DNA from: Flaccisagitta enflata
Lineage: Eukaryota; Chaetognatha; Sagittoidea; Aphragmophora
DNA length: 64,000 nt
Assembly (NCBI GenBank): GCA_965153355.1
Contig: OZ231128.1
Coordinates: 17,360,001-17,424,000, forward strand
Direction: 5' to 3'
Notes under the pieces: model-generated
Told to the model about the DNA's origin: nothing
Databases searched by the model: none
What the model saw: only the letters and a program-made list of their open reading frames with translations
Part shown: in pieces, positions 23,069 through 38,516 of the stretch
Layout of the letters: each line of letters begins with the position of its first letter
Numbering within the stretch: position 1 is the stretch's first letter
Program-made: the position numbers and the translations under genes

Positions 23069-23515
23069 GAAAGAGAGAGAGCGCGCATTCTACATCTCTT
23101 CCCTCTTTTATTTCTTTTATTTCTTCTTTTTTTTTTTCTTTTTTCTTTTCTTTTTTCCTTTCTTCTTTTTCTTTTCTTCTTTTTCTTTTTCTTCCTCTTG
23201 TTCTTCTTTCTCTTCTTCTTCTCAATACCGTTACTGTCACGGCCAAGCAGCCCATTATCGTTTTAGGGCGATCCTGCCCTTTTTCCGCCACCGGAACGAA
23301 CCTCCGGTTTCACGCTCGGGCCAGAATACAACTCAGTAGAATTTTCATTGAAAATGGGTCTAATTTTTTTCTATTTTGAATATTACTCAAAAAGCGCTCG
23401 GTGAATGATTTTATTTTGGCTAGGTACATATTGTCACACCCCAACACTACACAAACATGCATAGAAACCCACAGTCATGTGATTTTTCCCTCAGATTCTT
23501 TTTGAAAGCACAGTG
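22399..23515. mobile_element. Foldback element CACTGTGCTTTC, itself interrupted
   Basis: CACTGTGCTTTCAAAAA at 22399 is inverted as TTTTTGAAAGCACAGTG ending at 23515. The arms pair for nearly their full length (~280 bases), meeting at ACCGTTAC/GTAACGGT around 22709. Flanks read TGGG on both sides, a possible 4-base target duplication. Without the inner insertion it would be about 616 bp. It interrupts a family A element. No coding capacity. Confidence 0.85.
22832..23324. mobile_element. 493-bp insertion with 8-bp target duplication
   Basis: The ends CTGGGCCGAGCGTGA and TCACGCTCGGGCCAG are inverted, and AATACAAC flanks both sides (22824-22831, 23325-23332). The opposite arm of the host foldback still shows the empty site, with one AATACAAC equivalent, so the boundaries are exact. 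The interior holds GACGGG repeats, a (GA)n run (22967-23043), GACA units and a T/CTT-rich tract. An 8-bp duplication fits hAT, P or related superfamilies; I cannot choose. Confidence 0.88.
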
Positions 23516-23555
23516 TGGGGTATCGCTGACCACGTATCGCTTGGGCGACATGTTA

Positions 23556-24009
23556 TATCTGATTTTCTCCCCATATAGCAATAAAACAATATAGTTGAGA
23601 TTTGAATTGTGTTAAATTGTGTTTTACTAATTGTGTTTCATGATTTGGTACTGTCAAAAGTTATTTTTTCCCCCAAATTTACTTTTTTTTTTCTCTTGTT
23701 CCCCTTCCCCATTTCCAGACCCTTTGGTTCCCCCCTCCCCCGTGGGGGGGGGGAACTAAATAATATACAGGCCTGGATAACTTCGGATGGGCTCAATTTG
23801 GGCATTCAACATGAGTCATTTCCAAGCACTTTTCATATTTCATTTGCATAATTAAAGCCCCAGCTACATGGAAAATCGATTTGGACTTGAGAGACAGACT
23901 GATTAAATAACAAAAAAATCAATTTGATTTCTTTCAAGATCGAAGCAACGTCAAACAATGGAACAACAACAACCACCACCGTCAAAGCAACTACGCCAGA
24001 AACTACCAC
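23556..24009. other. No gene seen; poly-C/G patch
   Basis: AT-rich sequence with a CCCCCCTCCCCCGTGGGGGG stretch near 23730-23755, which can fold on itself. Nothing coding. Confidence 0.55.
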
Positions 24010-24112
24010 AACCAAAACAACCACCACCACCACCACCACCACCACCACCACCACCACCCACCACTACCACCACCACCACCACCACCGCCACCACCGCCAC
24101 CACCACCACCGC
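24010..24112. repeat. (CCA)n microsatellite at duplication junction
   Basis: CCA repeats with a few CCG units. The tract ends at GCCAAAG, where unit 2 begins, so it lies exactly at the internal junction of the tandem duplication. Confidence 0.93.
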
Positions 24113-26660
24113 CAAAGCAGTAAGCAGGAATGTACCAGGAATCAACAAGATCACTTGTAAAATTTATACAAATTCCCAGGAATTATGAGAAATTACAAAG
24201 AAATTCCCGGGAATTCCCGGGAATTACAAAGAAAACTCCCGGGAATTAGTGTCACTTAAAACAAAGGGATAATTGCGTTGTGCAGGGGCAGTGATGAAAA
24301 AGAACTGCCTGTAAACGCCAAAAAAGCAAAGTGTTAAAAGTAGACAGACCAACCAACCGACAAACCGACTTACTAAACGGGTTATTGAGAAACGTGCACG
24401 CGACCAAAAAGGTTGCATGCATAATTCAAACAATAAAGATTCAACTCAAGGTGAGTTTGTTTTATTCATCCTTTCCAGAATGAGTTCACAGTTGAGTTTC
24501 ATAAGAGGGACTGAGCAAAATTATGTCTTATAGTGAAGCTGCCTTATTACCAATCCAGAAACAACTACAAAATCTCTCACGGACTAGAGGGTTAAATACA
24601 GTATAGGTGGGCATACCTTATTAAATGGTGCGCCCTAGCGGTGCCCCACTCTACTTTTATGAAACAGGTACACTGTGATAAACATGTGCGATAAAAAAGT
24701 AGAGGAGGAAATAAAGACTAATTCCGAGTTTCGTCATGCGCGCGAAAAACCCTGACTCTCCACCATTGAAGAAGTGTCATTGCTTCTTTTGCTTAATTGC
24801 ATAAGGTCATAAAGGTTGGGTGACATACCTGACTATTTGGTGTGCCATACCAAACCATTTTTTGCCACACCGGCTGCCCCTATGGGGTCCAAAACAGGGG
24901 TAGAAGGGTCTATTTTGGCCTGTCCCGATTCTGTCCCTGCAAGCAAAATGCAAGTTTAACCAATCAAAAAATGTCAACGGGGGTCATCCAACAGCTTGCA
25001 AGCAATCACTATCAATCCATTGATATGTGTAGAAAGTTTGAATTCAATGTTTCAACTGTAAGATGACAAAAAATGAATTTGAATTATAATACTCTTCCCC
25101 TTAATTTTTCTGTCATTTTTTTTCAAGAAATGAGTAAGGTAGACATTTTTTTTTTGTAGGCCTATCTTTAATCAAACATTAAGCACTTTTTCTTTTTTTA
25201 TTGCATTAAGGACTAGTTGAAGGACCTTTCCTCCGATTTTCAAGGATTTTTTCCATTTCAATCTAGAGAAATGAACATTTTCCTGGAGCGTTACAATTCA
25301 GAGGTGCTCCTTGTTGTAGCTGTCACACTTGTGTCACACTATGATTCATACTATGCCACGGCATAGTAACATAAGTGACAAAAAAATGATCTTCATGATG
25401 GGAAAGAAGGTCAAATTCTGTACTTGCACTTTAATTTTCAACCCTTAACTCCAAAACGTTTGGTCACAGTGAAATTCCAAAGTTGATCACTACAAAAATA
25501 AGAATTGAATTGTAACGCTTGCCGACCAAGCCTCGTAGTTAATTCTTTGTTTCCACACAGCGCTTCTCACACAAATGCGCGATGCTTTTAACTTTTAGTT
25601 TGGTAAAATTTCTCAAAATTCAAATTCGCATATCTCAGGAACTATTTGAGCTAGCCCAATGAAATTTTGCATGGTTGGTATCTGGATCAAGAGGCTCCTT
25701 CGCCTAAAATCTGATGCGACCTAAAGAATGTCGAGCAGTCCAACCAGACCAACCAGCCTACCAGATGAAAAAATGAAAAAATTGCATAACTTCTAAAATA
25801 ATTGTCCGATCTGGTTGAAATTTTGCATGAAGCTTCCTTTTAAGGGGAAGGAATGGTTACTTTCCCGGCAACTGTCGCGTGACATTAATGATGATTATGA
25901 TAAAGACGATAATCACAGTGCTGGAATTACGATGACATTAATTGATACCGATAATGTTCAAGTAACCGGTAATAATGATAACTGGTTGATGATAATTTGA
26001 CAAAGGCAAAGAACATTCGAGGTTTTGCGGCAAATGAACGAACAGCCTTACAGAGGTCTCACGGCCATCTTAGATTGGGTAATTATCTGTAAGTAAAGTT
26101 AGGATAACTTTGGGGATGTATACTAGTGAGTCGCTTTTGATTCCCCCCCCCCCCCTTTGATTTTCTTCCCCGTGACACATCGCGTCATGTTTTTGGGCTG
26201 CGGCCCCAAAGGGGACAAAGTCCTGTAGAACACAGGGGACTTTCGCTTGTTCATCCGTTCGTGCGTTCGTCCCCCCAGGCCCTCTCAAGCCTGAAATCTG
26301 CCCTCTTAGGCCTAAAATCTGACTTCTCAGGCCGGAAATCTGCCCTCTCAGGCCTTGAATCTGCCCTCTCGGGCCTGAAATTTACCCTTTCAGGCCTGAA
26401 ACCTGTCCTCTCAGGCCTTGAATCTGCCTTCTCAGCCCTGAAATCTGCCCTTTCAGATTCAGGGCCTGAGAGGGCAGATTTCAGGCCTGAGAAGGCAGAT
26501 TTTAGGCCTAAGAGGGCAGATTTCAGGCCTGAGAGGGTCTGGGGGGCGGACAGACGGACAGACGGACGAACAAAAGTCCCATGTGTTTTACAGGACTTTG
26601 TCCCTTTCAGGGCCACTGCCCTGCCTCCCATTCCGATTTATAACCATGCAAAGCAGTGGG

Positions 26661-27829
<1,169 letters not shown>

Positions 27830-28333
27830 TGGGGTATCGCTGACCACGTATCGCTTGGGCGACATGTTATATCTGATTTTCTCCCCATATAGCAATAAAA
27901 CAATATAGTTGAGGTTTGAATTGTGTTAAATTGTGTTTTACTAATTGTGTTTCATGATTTGGTACTGTCAAAAGTTATTTTTTCCCCCAAATTTACTTTT
28001 TTTTTTCTCTTGTTCCCCTTCCCCATTTCCAGACCCTTTGGTTCCCCCCTCCCCCGTGGGGGGGGGGGGAACTAAATAATATACAGGCCTGGATAACTTC
28101 GGATGGGCTCAATTTGGGCATTCAACATGAGTCATTTCCAAGCACTTTTCATATTTCATTTGCATAATTAAAGCCCCAGCTACATGGAAAATCGATTTGG
28201 ACTTGAGAGACAGACTGATTAAATAACAAAAAAATCAATTTGATTTCTTTCAAGATCGAAGCAACGTCAAACAATGGAACAACAACAACCACCACCGTCA
28301 AAGCAACTACGCCAGAAACTACCACAACCAAAA

Positions 28334-28480
28334 CAACCACCACCACCACCACCACCACCACCACCCCCACCACCACCCCCCCCCCCACCGCCACCACCAC
28401 CACCGCCACCACCACAACCGCCACCACAACTGCCACCACAACTGCCACAACAACAACGACAACGACAACGACAACGACAA
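28334..28480. repeat. (CCA)n, CCG and CAACGA microsatellite
   Basis: CCA repeats with a C-run, then CCACAACTG units, then CAACGACAACGA repeats. The SINE head starts directly after. Confidence 0.9.
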
Positions 28481-28488
28481 TGGGGGGG

Positions 28489-28860
28489 GGGAGTTAGCTC
28501 AGTGGTAGAGAGTGGGCTTGTGATCCTCTGGGTCACAGGTTCGATTCCCGTCATGGGCGAGTCTTTTCAACGGAGGTTGAAAGGCTCACCCTTGAACAGG
28601 GAATTTACACGGGGTTTCCTGGATAATTCCAGCAATAATGCTAGCTAGCTAGAGGGAGGGTAGGCCATATGACATCATAATGCGGAATCTGACATTGCCC
28701 GATGATTGCGCCAAATGTGTGGGCACATAGCCTCTCCTTACATTGTAAGTGAAGCTGAACGTAATTCAATAAACAACCGGACATGATTCCTCCGGACACA
28801 ACAACAACAACAACGACAATAACAACGACGACAACAACAACAACAACAACAACAACAACA
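28489..28860 (+). mobile_element. tRNA-headed SINE with (AAC)n tail
   Basis: The first ~72 bases resemble a tRNA. A box A-like TAGCTCAGTGG is at 28495-28505 and a perfect box B GGTTCGATTCC at 28538-28548, the internal RNA polymerase III promoter. The anticodon loop CTTGTGA suggests a threonine (TGT)-type ancestor, but the arms pair poorly, so I do not call a functional tRNA. An unrelated body of ~230 bases follows to 28797, then an (AAC)n tail. It lies next to an older CAACGA repeat, so target duplications cannot be read. Confidence 0.75.
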
Positions 28861-28871
28861 TCCCTGCCCAG

Positions 28872-29056
28872 AACCTTCGTGTTCGAAGTCAATCGCAAAC
28901 GGCAGCGAAGAAACGAAAGCAGATGCCCTCAACAATGACTTATCTGATGTTGAAGGTCGAGATGATTACAATGTTATTGAGCTTTATGTTGATGTTGTAA
29001 ATGACGATGATGGTGCTAATCATGATGAACAGGATAATGATCGATGCCAAGGATGA
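28872..29056 (+). CDS. Possible terminal exon or retrocopy end, unidentified
   Basis: After a splice-acceptor-like TCCCTGCCCAG, one frame stays open to TGA at 29054-29056. It gives an acidic C-terminus with segments NGSEETKADALNNDLSD and DDYNVIELYVDVVNDDDG. Downstream, AATAAA stands at 29138-29143, followed 12 bases later by an A-rich tract. Stop, polyadenylation signal and A-tract in this order suit a 3' terminal exon or a processed retrocopy. GAT-rich composition means chance opening is possible. No homology is claimed. Confidence 0.3.
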
Positions 29057-29137
29057 TACGATGTTTGAACTGCTGACTTTTTTTTATGTATGTGGCTCAG
29101 TCTGAATCTGTACAATTGATGTAAAATGTTTGCTCAT

Positions 29138-29173
29138 AATAAAACCATGAATTACAAAAAGAAAAAAAAAAAG
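29138..29173 (+). promoter_or_regulatory. AATAAA signal followed by A-rich tract
   Basis: AATAAA at 29138 with an A-rich run at about 29155-29173. The genome-encoded A-tract argues for a retroposed end rather than an active cleavage site. Confidence 0.35.
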
Positions 29174-29267
29174 AACATTGCAATAAAGAATCTGGAGGCG
29201 TTTGTATTACTTCATTTATCAAAACAGATGATTAGGCGTTAGGATATATTTTTAAAACAACGGAATT

Positions 29268-29700
29268 GGCGCCGCCACCATTGGCGATGGTGGCGGCCAC
29301 GGCATTCTCGGAGGCGGCATCAGCAGCGGCGGGAGTGGCGCCACCATCATTGACGATGGTAGCGGCCAAGGCGCTCTTGAAGGCGGCAGCAGCGGCGGCA
29401 GGAGCGGCGCCACCACCATTGGCGATGGTGGCGGCCACGTTACTCTACCTGATGACGGTAGCAGAGTAGGAGGAGGTGGCGCCACCACCATTGGCGATGG
29501 TGGCGGCCACGATGTTTGTCACAACGGCGACGACAACAGCAACGGCGGCAGCAGCAGCAGCTGCAGCGGAGGAGGCGGTGGCGCTATCACCATTGGCGAT
29601 GGTGGCGGCCATGATGCGTTTCCAATTGGCAGCGGCGGAAACGACGGCGGCGGAGGAGGAGGTGGCGCCACCACCATTGGCGATGGTGACTACGACTACA
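29268..29700. repeat. GC-rich repeat of hairpin units
   Basis: A block reading GGCGCCACCACCATTGG then CGATGGTGGCGGCC recurs six times, at about 29268, 29336, 29406, 29477, 29577 and 29662. Each copy is self-complementary (CCACCAT with ATGGTGG). Spacers are GCAGCGGCGG-type. The composition contrasts sharply with the surroundings. Open frames on both strands give alanine-, proline- or glycine-rich repeats, and I do not treat them as proteins. Confidence 0.85.
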
Positions 29701-29769
29701 ATTTCTAGAAAGACGGCGATGACAATAGCGCCGCAAAAGCTACAATTGCCGCCGCCGCCACTTCAGCAA

Positions 29770-29880
29770 GAAAGAAAGAAAGAAAGAAAGAAACAAAGAC
29801 AGAAAAAAAAGAGACACAGACAGAAAGAGACACAGACAGATCAACAGACAGGAAAGCAGAGACAGTCAGTCAAAGATAGA
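29770..29880. repeat. GAAA/GACA imperfect microsatellite
   Basis: Short AAGA units followed by GACAGA/CACAGA-type repeats. Confidence 0.8.
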
Positions 29881-30151
29881 CGCTGACCGGGATAGACAGA
29901 GGTTGGGCTCGATGCCTACTCGTTTTCCATTGTCACAGGGTGGATGTCCAAATCTGGACGAACAAAATCTGTGCACTCGCTGGAATAACGAATACGTATA
30001 ATCGCGTCATCCGTGTGTACATACGTATGTTGGGATTGCGAATTAATTACGGGTTCAACTGTATATACATATATATAGCATATACATATAGTTATATATA
30101 TGTATATATGTATATATATCACCTCGCTTCTTCTGTCGTAAATTTTTGGCT

Positions 30152-30155
<4 letters not shown>

Positions 30156-30224
<69 letters not shown>
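30156..30224. repeat. (TA)n microsatellite
   Basis: About 67 bases of pure TA. It lies immediately left of the TA-rich MITE and may have supplied its target. Confidence 0.95.
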
Positions 30225-30226
<2 letters not shown>

Positions 30227-30230
30227 AATA

Positions 30231-30441
<211 letters not shown>

Positions 30442-30443
30442 TA

Positions 30444-31786
<1,343 letters not shown>

Positions 31787-32099
31787 GTTGAGAGTGAATC
31801 AAATTTAATAAAGAGAGAAGAAAAGAACGATTAGGATTAAAATCCAGATATTATATTGCAAAAAATGAAGGGCGTTTACGAAGTGGCTTAGTTCACGCGG
31901 CTTTTATTATTTACGCTTTCAGTGATTCAAATTTCGTTGCCACTCAACTCTGAATCCGTTTTAAGATTAGTCTTATATCTTGGATGGTAAATTATGTTGT
32001 TGACTTTACATAGCACTCTTTCTTACTGCATTTTTTAAATTAACTTTTTCGTTGTTTTATACTATCCTTTTACAACAACAAAAAAAAAAAACTTCCCAC

Positions 32100-32235
32100 C
32101 TGGAACACAACTTCGGAGGGATATTGCTCTTTAACGAATACAGCTAGGAAGACCAGCCTGGTCCCAGTTTAAGGAGTTGTCTGCACACTCTGAACCGCAA
32201 CTAATCTGGCATTGGTAACTAAATTTGTTAAGGAG
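32100..32235. repeat. Copy of the short hairpin repeat
   Basis: AACTTCGGAGGGATATTGCT, CTTTAACGAATACAGCTAG and GGTCCCAGTTTAAGGAG follow the order seen at 5870-5940, with moderate divergence. The hairpin stem is decayed. Confidence 0.5.
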
Positions 32236-32277
32236 CTGCGCACCTGCAAAGTCACAGCTCCCTTTCAGGTAGGAAGT

Positions 32278-32785
32278 TTTTGGGCAGCAGCCCTGAAGGG
32301 GACGAAGTCCTGTAGAACACAGGGGGACTTTTGTTCGTCATTCCGTCCGTCCGTTTGTTCGTCCCCCCCAGGCCCTCTCAGGCCTGAAATCTGCCCTGTC
32401 AGGCCTGAAATTTATCCTCTCAGGCCTGAAATCTGCCCTCTCAGGCCTTGAATCTGCCCTCTCCGGCCTGAAATCTGCCCTCTCAGGCCTGAAATCTGTC
32501 CTCTCAGGCCCGAAATCTGCCCTCACAGATTCAAGGCCTGAGAGGGCAGATTTCAGGCCTGAGAGGGTAAATTTCAGGCCTGAGAGGGCAGATTTCAGGC
32601 CTGAGAGGGCCTGGGGGGAACGGACGGATGGACGGACGGACGGAATGACGAACGAAAGTCCCCCTGTGTTCTACAGGACTTCGTCCCCTTCGGGGCCGCT
32701 GCCCTGCTTCCTCTCACTCCATTTCACAATCACGCAAAGCGGGGCAACGGGTATCGCTGACCACATATTGCCCTTGGGCGACCTG
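32278..32785 (-). mobile_element. Family A foldback, near-complete copy
   Basis: Closing module TTTTTGGGCAGCAGCCC is followed by CTGTAGAACACAGGGGG, then CTCAGGCCTGAAATCTGCC repeats that flip strand near 32530. The complementary module ends at about 32705 with GGGGCCGCTGCCC. The head reads backwards as GGGTATCGCTGACC, ATATTGCCC and TTGGGCGACCTG. No interruption. A compact reference copy of ~508 bp. Confidence 0.88.
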
Positions 32786-32902
32786 TAATACATGGTACCT
32801 ACTTTTTTTGGGGAAGGGATTTGACTTTTGCTTGAATCCATATCGTCCCTTTGCACTAGTTGAAATTGCTTGCACTATGAATTTTCTTCATTCCATTTCA
32901 TA

Positions 32903-33308
32903 CTAATCGACTCAATAAAAAAGCCGCACTTTCCAAAGGCAAATTGTCATGTTAAGTTTCAAAATAACTAACTACAATCTTAAACCGTTAGAAAACCCTT
33001 GAAAAGATCGCTCATATGGCTCCAATCTGGCAATTATAGCTTTAATTGTTTGGAAATGGCATAAGAAAGAGTAAAAACATCGCCATTGTCAGCTTGCAAT
33101 CCAATTAAAACATGAAATTTTTTTACAAATAAGAAGATAACTTTGACAAGTTCTAGCCCCTAAACCGTTGGAGGTACAGATCTGGGATTGCTCTAAAATG
33201 AAAGAAAATTTGAATACTTTGTATTCATTTCAACAAAAAAATGTTCAAATGAATTATTTCTCTTTTTTATCAACATGAAATAGGGTGCGGCTTTTTTTAG
33301 TGGAGTAG
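32903..33308 (-). mobile_element. TA-flanked MITE, GCCGCAC TIR family, copy 2
   Basis: Ends CTAATCGACTCAAT with AAAGCCGCAC, and GTGCGGC with GGAGTAG, flanked by TA (32901-32902, 33309-33310). The inside text (CCAATCTGGCAATTATAGC, AACCGTTGGAGGTACAG) is the complement of copy 1 at 10137-10547. About 406 versus 411 bp. Confidence 0.86.
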
Positions 33309-33310
33309 TA

Positions 33311-33731
33311 ATTTTCTAAAAAGTAATTCAATGTTTCAAATCCACCTCTAACTAAAAAAAATCTTCGATAATTCTTAATGTCAGCAAAAACGTAAAATGC
33401 GAATAACAATTTAACTAATTTAGCCCCATAGTCGTAGTTACCATCTTTTTTAATACTTGTCCAGGCCTACCATTATTTCTGTCTATGTTTTGCTGTACAA
33501 AGACTTAAAATGGCAAGGTGAATCAATGATAGATGAATTAGAAATTTGTCATCCTTCTTTTTCATCCTTGGGACATTGAATTTCTTTTCTTAGAAATTCA
33601 ACCCAGTTTCTTCTTAGGTTAATTGAATTCCGAGTAACACGTTTTGTTTCTACTCCCCATTCTTCTTTTCTTTTCTTCCTACTTTACATTTGTCTTTTTC
33701 TACTTTTTTTTTCGTTCTCGTTTTAGAAACC
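33311..33731. other. No gene seen
   Basis: AT-rich unique sequence with T/CTT-rich patches at 33660-33720. Confidence 0.55.
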
Positions 33732-33926
33732 TACGCGACTCCACACCCCGCTTTGTCTGTCCGTCGATCGGTCTGCTAGTTGGTCAATTGGTCTGATGGT
33801 TGGGACTTTTTCGGATGGTAGGGTCGGTTTTTGCATTACTGCTCCTGCCCAAATACATGAATAGCCTTTTTTCACTGCCCACTCGCACTCGCACTCGACT
33901 TGGGTGGCCGTAGAACCAGCCTTGTT
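33732..33926 (+). mobile_element. Family C short element
   Basis: ACGCGACTCCACACCCCGC starts the recognisable part (the left half of the palindrome is lost). GTC-rich runs, GCATTACTGCTCCTGCCC, CACTCGCACTCGACTTGGG and the tail GCCGTAGAACCAGCCTTGTT follow. Confidence 0.7.
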
Positions 33927-34317
33927 CTAATTTCTTTCTCTCAACTTGCCTTTTTTTTTTTCTGTTTCCAGTTCTTAAGTCTCTTTTTTTTTTAATTCTC
34001 CCACGTTCTTTTTCCTGCCCTCTTTACTTGCTTACCAATAATTCTATTTTTCACTTCTATATTTGCTTGTGTCTATGCAGTTAAATCTCACTCTAACGGA
34101 TTTCAGGAGACCAAAAAATATGGTTCAGGTGGAAATCTGTTATAGCCAATAAAAGAATTGAAAGAAAACCGATTGAAAGGACCAAGAATTAGTATCAGTT
34201 ATAGGCGGAATTCTGTTAGAAGCGGATCCGTTGTACTATCTTTACTTCTCATTTACATCAATGTATTTTATACTTTTCCTTGTCCTTTTTTTATCCATGG
34301 TCCATCTCAACTTACTT

Positions 34318-34450
34318 ATGGAAATTCATCCCTGTGTTCTACCGGACGTCGGCCTTTTGGGACCGCTGCCATGCTCTAACCCAACTACATTTCAAAAGCA
34401 ATTAAGCAGGAAAACGGGTATCGCTGACCATGTGCATGACTTGGATGACT
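34318..34450. mobile_element. Family A terminal fragment
   Basis: CCCTGTGTTCTACCGGACG, GGGACCGCTGCC and GGGTATCGCTGACCATG keep the order closing module then head in reverse. The arrays are lost. A 109-codon frame crossing it is not supported as a gene. Confidence 0.65.
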
Positions 34451-34681
34451 GGTTTCTTTTATTCCTGCTACCGTTTTCACTTGACAGAGTCTTTGTGAGA
34501 AATCAAAAAAGAAAAAAAAATAAGAAAAAAGTACAAAGAAGTGAAAGTTTCCATTTTTAAATTGGTTTCCGGATGACTTTTGTTGACTTCATTTTCTTCA
34601 TTCTACGGAACCACCCACGAACCCGCAAAGGACCAAACGAAGCGGCTGCACTCTTGTGTATATCAAAACTCAATCTTAACA

Positions 34682-34684
<3 letters not shown>

Positions 34685-34751
<67 letters not shown>

Positions 34752-34767
34752 CTCGCTCTCGCTCTCG

Positions 34768-34822
<55 letters not shown>
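34685..34822. repeat. (CT)n microsatellite with GCTCTC block
   Basis: CT run of about 138 bases with five CGCTCT units at 34748-34775. Confidence 0.96.
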
Positions 34823-34826
<4 letters not shown>

Positions 34827-34903
34827 TTCCTTTGGTCTCCCTTGCCGTCTCCCCCGCCGTTTCAGCCACCCTCAACTTATCCCCCACTTCATTTTCTCTA
34901 CTA

Positions 34904-35630
34904 CAGGGTGTTTCCCGCCAACTGTGACAAAAGAAAACGACACAGCTCTGCTTTCAGAAATGGTAAATCAAATTTGAAAACAGTTTCAGAAAGCACTTTA
35001 AAAACGATTTTTTGCTGTCTGGTTCAAAGTCTATGAGGAATGACTACTTTTTGTTGAGGAAAAAAAAGAAACAGTAGCTTTTTTCTATATTTCAGAAGAA
35101 AGTTTTTGATTTTTAAGGGTTTTTGAACTTCAAATCAGTGAATTCGCTCATGGAATCAGGAAAAAATTTCAGGTTTGGACTAAGATTGATCCAAATTCAA
35201 TGCAGATTTTAGATGTACTTGAATTTTTGTTTTACATAAGTATTTGGATTAGTTTAAGCGACTCAAAAAAATCCTCTTTTCAAAGCAAAACTTTGAAAGT
35301 GGCAAAGAAAAATAAATTTTTTGATCTGATATGCTTTGACTAGATCTGTTACAACATTTTCATAAAATTTGTGAAATTAGCTTTGATATGAGTCCAATCC
35401 CACAGATTAAGCTCAATTTGTTTTGAAATGACATTGATTTCACGATGAAAGGTTTAGTTTTTTAAAATGTATTTTAGATAGGGCCAAAACAGAAAAGAGG
35501 TTGAAACCAATCAGAACAAGATAAAATCGTTTTTACAGAGCTTTACAACATTTTTTTCAGATTCAATTTATCATTTTCCATTGCAGAATTACATCGTTTT
35601 CTTTGGTCACTTTTGGCGGGAGACACCCTG
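34904..35630. mobile_element. TA-flanked MITE (CAGGGTGTTTCCCGCC TIR)
   Basis: CAGGGTGTTTCCCGCCAA at the left is inverted as TTGGCGGGAGACACCCTG at the right, with TA on both sides (34902-34903, 35631-35632). Pairing continues through AAAGAAAACGA. CAGGGTG after TA is common among mariner-like ends. Length 727 bp, AT-rich, no transposase. Confidence 0.87.
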
Positions 35631-35632
35631 TA

Positions 35633-37168
<1,536 letters not shown>

Positions 37169-37489
37169 CTGTGTGTCTTACAGTCTTTTTAATTTTGTTT
37201 CAAGGAAAAAGAAAAAGAAAATAGAGTCATTGTGTGTCTGTGAGAAAAAGCGATTCACAGCCAGGAAGGCGCCTTGAAAATTGGAAGTCAGATCTTGATT
37301 AGATTAATTTGTATGCCTTGAAAATGACCTTGATTTCACTCCCTAGTTTTAAACTTTTTATCCACCAGAAGTTACTCGTGCGCCGTCAATTAACGCATTT
37401 TAAAATGAAATGCTTTTTCTCTCTTTCTGTGTGGCCGAATGAGGGTGTCAGCATTTGTGTTTGTGTCTGTGTTTATGTGTAATTGTGTA

Positions 37490-37679
<190 letters not shown>

Positions 37680-38135
37680 GAAGTAAAGCAGATACAAATA
37701 AAGGACATTTGAATCAAAAGTGAAACCAATGCTGTCTTTTACCCTAAAAATTGAGTTAAAACCTTGTGTGGTTTGAATAAAGAAAAACCTTCCTTCTGAG
37801 TCACAAAGACTTTGAAATTGCAAAAAGTCCTATTTCTGGTGGCAAAAGAAACTGTTGGACCGTTGTCTACCAACAAACGCATTTTCCAGAGCGCTTTTTT
37901 TTTCTTTCTTTTTCTTTTTTTTTTTTTTGTATGAAAGGTGAGTTTTGGGGGAAATTGTGTGTGTCTTTTTTTTGAGGGAAAAATCGTTTCCCATTTTGGG
38001 TTTTGGACCACCAAATTTGCAAAACAAGAGCGTGAAATAAAAAAAAGAGGAAACCGGAGAAGATGCAAAATCTGACGGAAAAACGTGAAACAAACAATAA
38101 AAACCCGTGAAAGGACATTCTCATCAAATGATTTG

Positions 38136-38390
<255 letters not shown>

Positions 38391-38443
38391 ACAGGAATGG
38401 ACTTGTCCCAATTTCATGACCATCGCAGAATTTGTGAATTTTT

Positions 38444-38445
<2 letters not shown>

Positions 38446-38516
<71 letters not shown>
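38446..38516. repeat. (GAAA)n microsatellite
   Basis: About 70 bases of AAAG units. Confidence 0.95.

Larger units (their letters stand above)
21928..23552 (-). mobile_element. Family A foldback, interrupted (unit 1)
   Basis: TTTTTGGGCTGCGGCCCC starts the closing module at 21928. Forward ~20-bp repeats (CTCAGGCCTGAAATCTGCC) run to about 22195 and then flip to the complement (GGCCTGAGAGGGCAGATTT) until about 22280. The second closing module follows at 22300-22370. The head side then resumes only after an insertion: GGGGTATCGCTGACC and TTGGGCGACATG at 23517-23552. The insertion is the foldback at 22399-23515. Confidence 0.82.
19861..24117 (+). repeat. 4.26-kb segmental duplication, unit 1
   Basis: The sequence beginning CAGTAAGCAGGAATGTACC at 19861 recurs from 24118 in direct orientation and directly adjacent. 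The two units agree at nearly every base I compared outside microsatellites. Unit 1 ends in a (CCA)n run. It contains a reversed family C fragment (about 19995-20150), ~1.7 kb of AT-rich DNA without genes, and a nested foldback complex from 21928. Confidence 0.95.

Noticed and set aside
28489-28560. Functional tRNA gene
   Set aside because: Boxes A and B are good, but the acceptor and anticodon stems pair poorly and a SINE body with (AAC)n tail follows, so it is a SINE head.
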